Shown here: in pieces, positions 5,260-6,058 of the stretch
How the letters are laid out: each line of letters opens with the position of its first letter
How positions within the stretch are numbered: the first letter of the stretch is position 1
NCBI GenBank assembly: GCA_024691665.1
Contig: JAILNJ010000102.1
Location: forward strand, 1-6,058
Direction: 5' to 3'
DNA: 6,058 nt
Source of the DNA: Gammaproteobacteria bacterium
Lineage (GTDB): Bacteria > Bacillota_I > Bacilli_A > Izemoplasmatales > UBA1188
Notes under the pieces: generated by a model
Seen by the model: the letters and a program-made list of their open reading frames with translations, nothing else
The model's database searches: none
Told to the model about the DNA's origin: nothing
Program-made: the position numbers and the translations under genes

Positions 5260-5787
5260 ATGAAAGTAACATTAAAACCATTAAAAGAAAGTGATAGAGA
5301 TCAGTTTATTAAAGATAATCAAAGAGCTTTTAAATATGGTGCATTAGAAGAATTCGGTTTAAGAGATAACCACTATGAAGAAGAAGGTGAAATAATCTCA
5401 AGAAAAACTATTGAAGATTCTATAGATAATGGAGTTGCCTATAGAATACTTGATGATGGAGTAATTATGGGTGGTTTAGTATTAAATATAGATAATAAAA
5501 CTAAACATAATCATCTAGATTTATTGTTTATTAATCCAGAATGTCATAGTAAAGGTATAGGATATAAGGCTTGGTGCTTAGTAGAAGAATTATATCCAGA
5601 TACATTGGTTTGGGAAACTGTAACTCCATATTTTGAAAAAAGAAATATACATTTCTATGTGAATAAGTGTGGTTTTAGTATTGTGGAATTCTATAATAAA
5701 TATCATAAAGATCCAAATATGATAGAAGATGCTCAAGATGATGAGGATGATGAAATGTTTAGGTTCATCAAATATATGAATAAATAA
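5260..5787 (+). CDS. GNAT-family N-acetyltransferase, substrate unknown
   Basis: Predicted cytoplasmic acetyltransferase using acetyl-CoA; the acceptor cannot be told. The 175 residues fit a single GNAT domain. Residues 1-20 (VTLKPLKESDRDQFI) form the usual first strand and helix. The central strand HLDLLFINPE (85-94) leads into the acetyl-CoA pyrophosphate loop HSKGIGYKAW (96-105), the Q/R-x-x-G-x-G/A motif with Lys98 at the third position and glycines 99 and 101. HFYVNKCGFSIVEFY (131-145) is the C-terminal motif B region with Tyr133. The tail carries an acidic patch, EDAQDDEDDEM (156-166). AGGAGG (5250-5255) is 4 bases before the ATG at 5260. The frame also opens at a TTG (5185) and ATG (5215), but these lie within the leader and terminator hairpin and lack ribosome sites. 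Expression is probably gated by that terminator. A role in resistance or metabolite modification is possible but not shown. Confidence 0.85.
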   Translation: MKVTLKPLKESDRDQFIKDNQRAFKYGALEEFGLRDNHYEEEGEIISRKTIEDSIDNGVAYRILDDGVIMGGLVLNIDNKTKHNHLDLLFINPECHSKGIGYKAWCLVEELYPDTLVWETVTPYFEKRNIHFYVNKCGFSIVEFYNKYHKDPNMIEDAQDDEDDEMFRFIKYMNK

Positions 5788-5808
5788 TTAATTGGTAGAA
5801 TAACACTG

Positions 5809-5841
5809 AAATAGGCGATAGACTCATTCTATCGCCTATTT
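5809..5841 (+). terminator. Strong hairpin terminator after the acetyltransferase gene
   Basis: AAATAGGCGATAG (5809-5821) pairs perfectly with CTATCGCCTATTT (5829-5841), 13 pairs around a 7-base loop ACTCATT. The T-run after it is short and broken (TATAACTTATTTT), but the stem's own A and T ends give an A-tract and U-tract on both strands. It sits 21 bases after the acetyltransferase stop and closes that transcription unit. Confidence 0.8.
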
Positions 5842-5891
5842 ATAACTTATTTTGAATACAAATTTATCACATAAAACACAAATAAATAAAG

Positions 5892-5897
5892 TATAAT
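5892..5897 (+). promoter_or_regulatory. Probable promoter -10 box of the response regulator gene
   Basis: A perfect TATAAT lies 33 bases before the ATG at 5931, so transcription should start near 5904 and leave a leader of about 27 bases containing AAAAGGAG (5917-5924). No hexamer close to TTGACA lies at the right distance; the region 5864-5876 (TTATCACATAAAA) is the nearest candidate area. The poor -35 suggests help from an activator or an A/T-rich upstream contact. Confidence 0.5.
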
Positions 5898-5915
5898 ATA
5901 TGTATAAACATATAT
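5896..5915 (+). repeat. Perfect 8-base inverted repeat overlapping the -10 box
   Basis: ATATATGT (5896-5903) and ACATATAT (5908-5915) are exact reverse complements separated by ATAA. The left arm begins inside the TATAAT box and the right arm ends just before the ribosome site. It could be an operator for a dimeric DNA-binding protein or a small 5'-leader hairpin. Because the arms are nearly pure A/T, chance is a real alternative. Confidence 0.35.
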
Positions 5916-5930
5916 CAAAAGGAGATTCTT

Positions 5931-6058
5931 ATGAAGACAGTAACAGTACTTATTGCGGATGATGAAGCTAGAATAAGAGGCTTATTATCTCAATTTTTTC
6001 AAAAGAAACTAGGCTATAAAGTGGTTGAAGCTGAAGATGGTGAAGAAGCTCTTGAAAT
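5931..6058 (+). CDS. Response regulator, N-terminal part of the receiver domain (cut by window end)
   Basis: Only 42 codons are present: the start of a CheY-like receiver domain. MKTVTVLIADDEARIRGLL gives the first beta strand followed by the acidic pair Asp10-Asp11 that binds Mg at the phosphorylation site. GYKVVEAEDGEEALE (28-42) is the usual second strand and following helix. The phospho-accepting Asp, expected near residue 55, and any DNA-binding output domain lie beyond the window, so its type (OmpR-, NarL- or other) and target are unknown. AAAAGGAG (5917-5924) sits 6 bases before the ATG, and it has its own promoter after a strong terminator, so it starts a new transcription unit, perhaps with a sensor kinase downstream. 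Confidence 0.9.
   Translation, partial: MKTVTVLIADDEARIRGLLSQFFQKKLGYKVVEAEDGEEALE

Overview
This is a low-GC bacterial window (very A/T-rich codon use and spacers) with short intergenic gaps, strong AAAGGAG-type ribosome binding sites and hairpin terminators. These traits, together with an RNase J and a dUTPase that resembles Bacillus enzymes, suggest the Bacillota (Firmicutes), possibly a small-genome Bacilli or Clostridia-like lineage. The placement is inferred from style and protein resemblance only. Tryptophan is encoded by TGG and every stop is TAA or TAG. No gene needs TGA read as Trp, although the absence of TGA stops means code 4 is not formally excluded.

Layout. Positions 1-97 hold an imperfect hairpin, probably the terminator of a gene outside the window, and a weak promoter. 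They lead into glnS (98-1726, +), glutaminyl-tRNA synthetase. A hairpin terminator built on the glnS stop codon separates it from a ribokinase-like PfkB sugar kinase (1763-2683, +). The kinase converges on a ribonuclease J gene (2714-4384, -), and one near-palindromic terminator (2689-2714) serves the junction. A compact divergent promoter region (4385-4457) then fires rnj leftwards and a small operon rightwards. That operon encodes an 80-residue two-helix membrane protein (4458-4700) overlapping a trimeric dUTPase (4684-5145). A 114-base spacer after the dUTPase holds a structured RNA leader ending in an intrinsic terminator just ahead of a GNAT acetyltransferase (5260-5787). A strong hairpin closes that unit. 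A new promoter with a dyad over its -10 box then drives a response regulator, of which only the first 42 codons are in the window.

Most genes are housekeeping: tRNA charging, sugar phosphorylation, RNA turnover and processing, and dUTP removal. The least ordinary part is the dUTPase-acetyltransferase spacer (5146-5259). It shows a branched fold, a hairpin mutually exclusive with the terminator, and a possible eight-codon leader peptide, the arrangement expected of a riboswitch or ribosome-controlled attenuator. I could not assign it to a known class. No mobile element, CRISPR array, rRNA or tRNA was seen.
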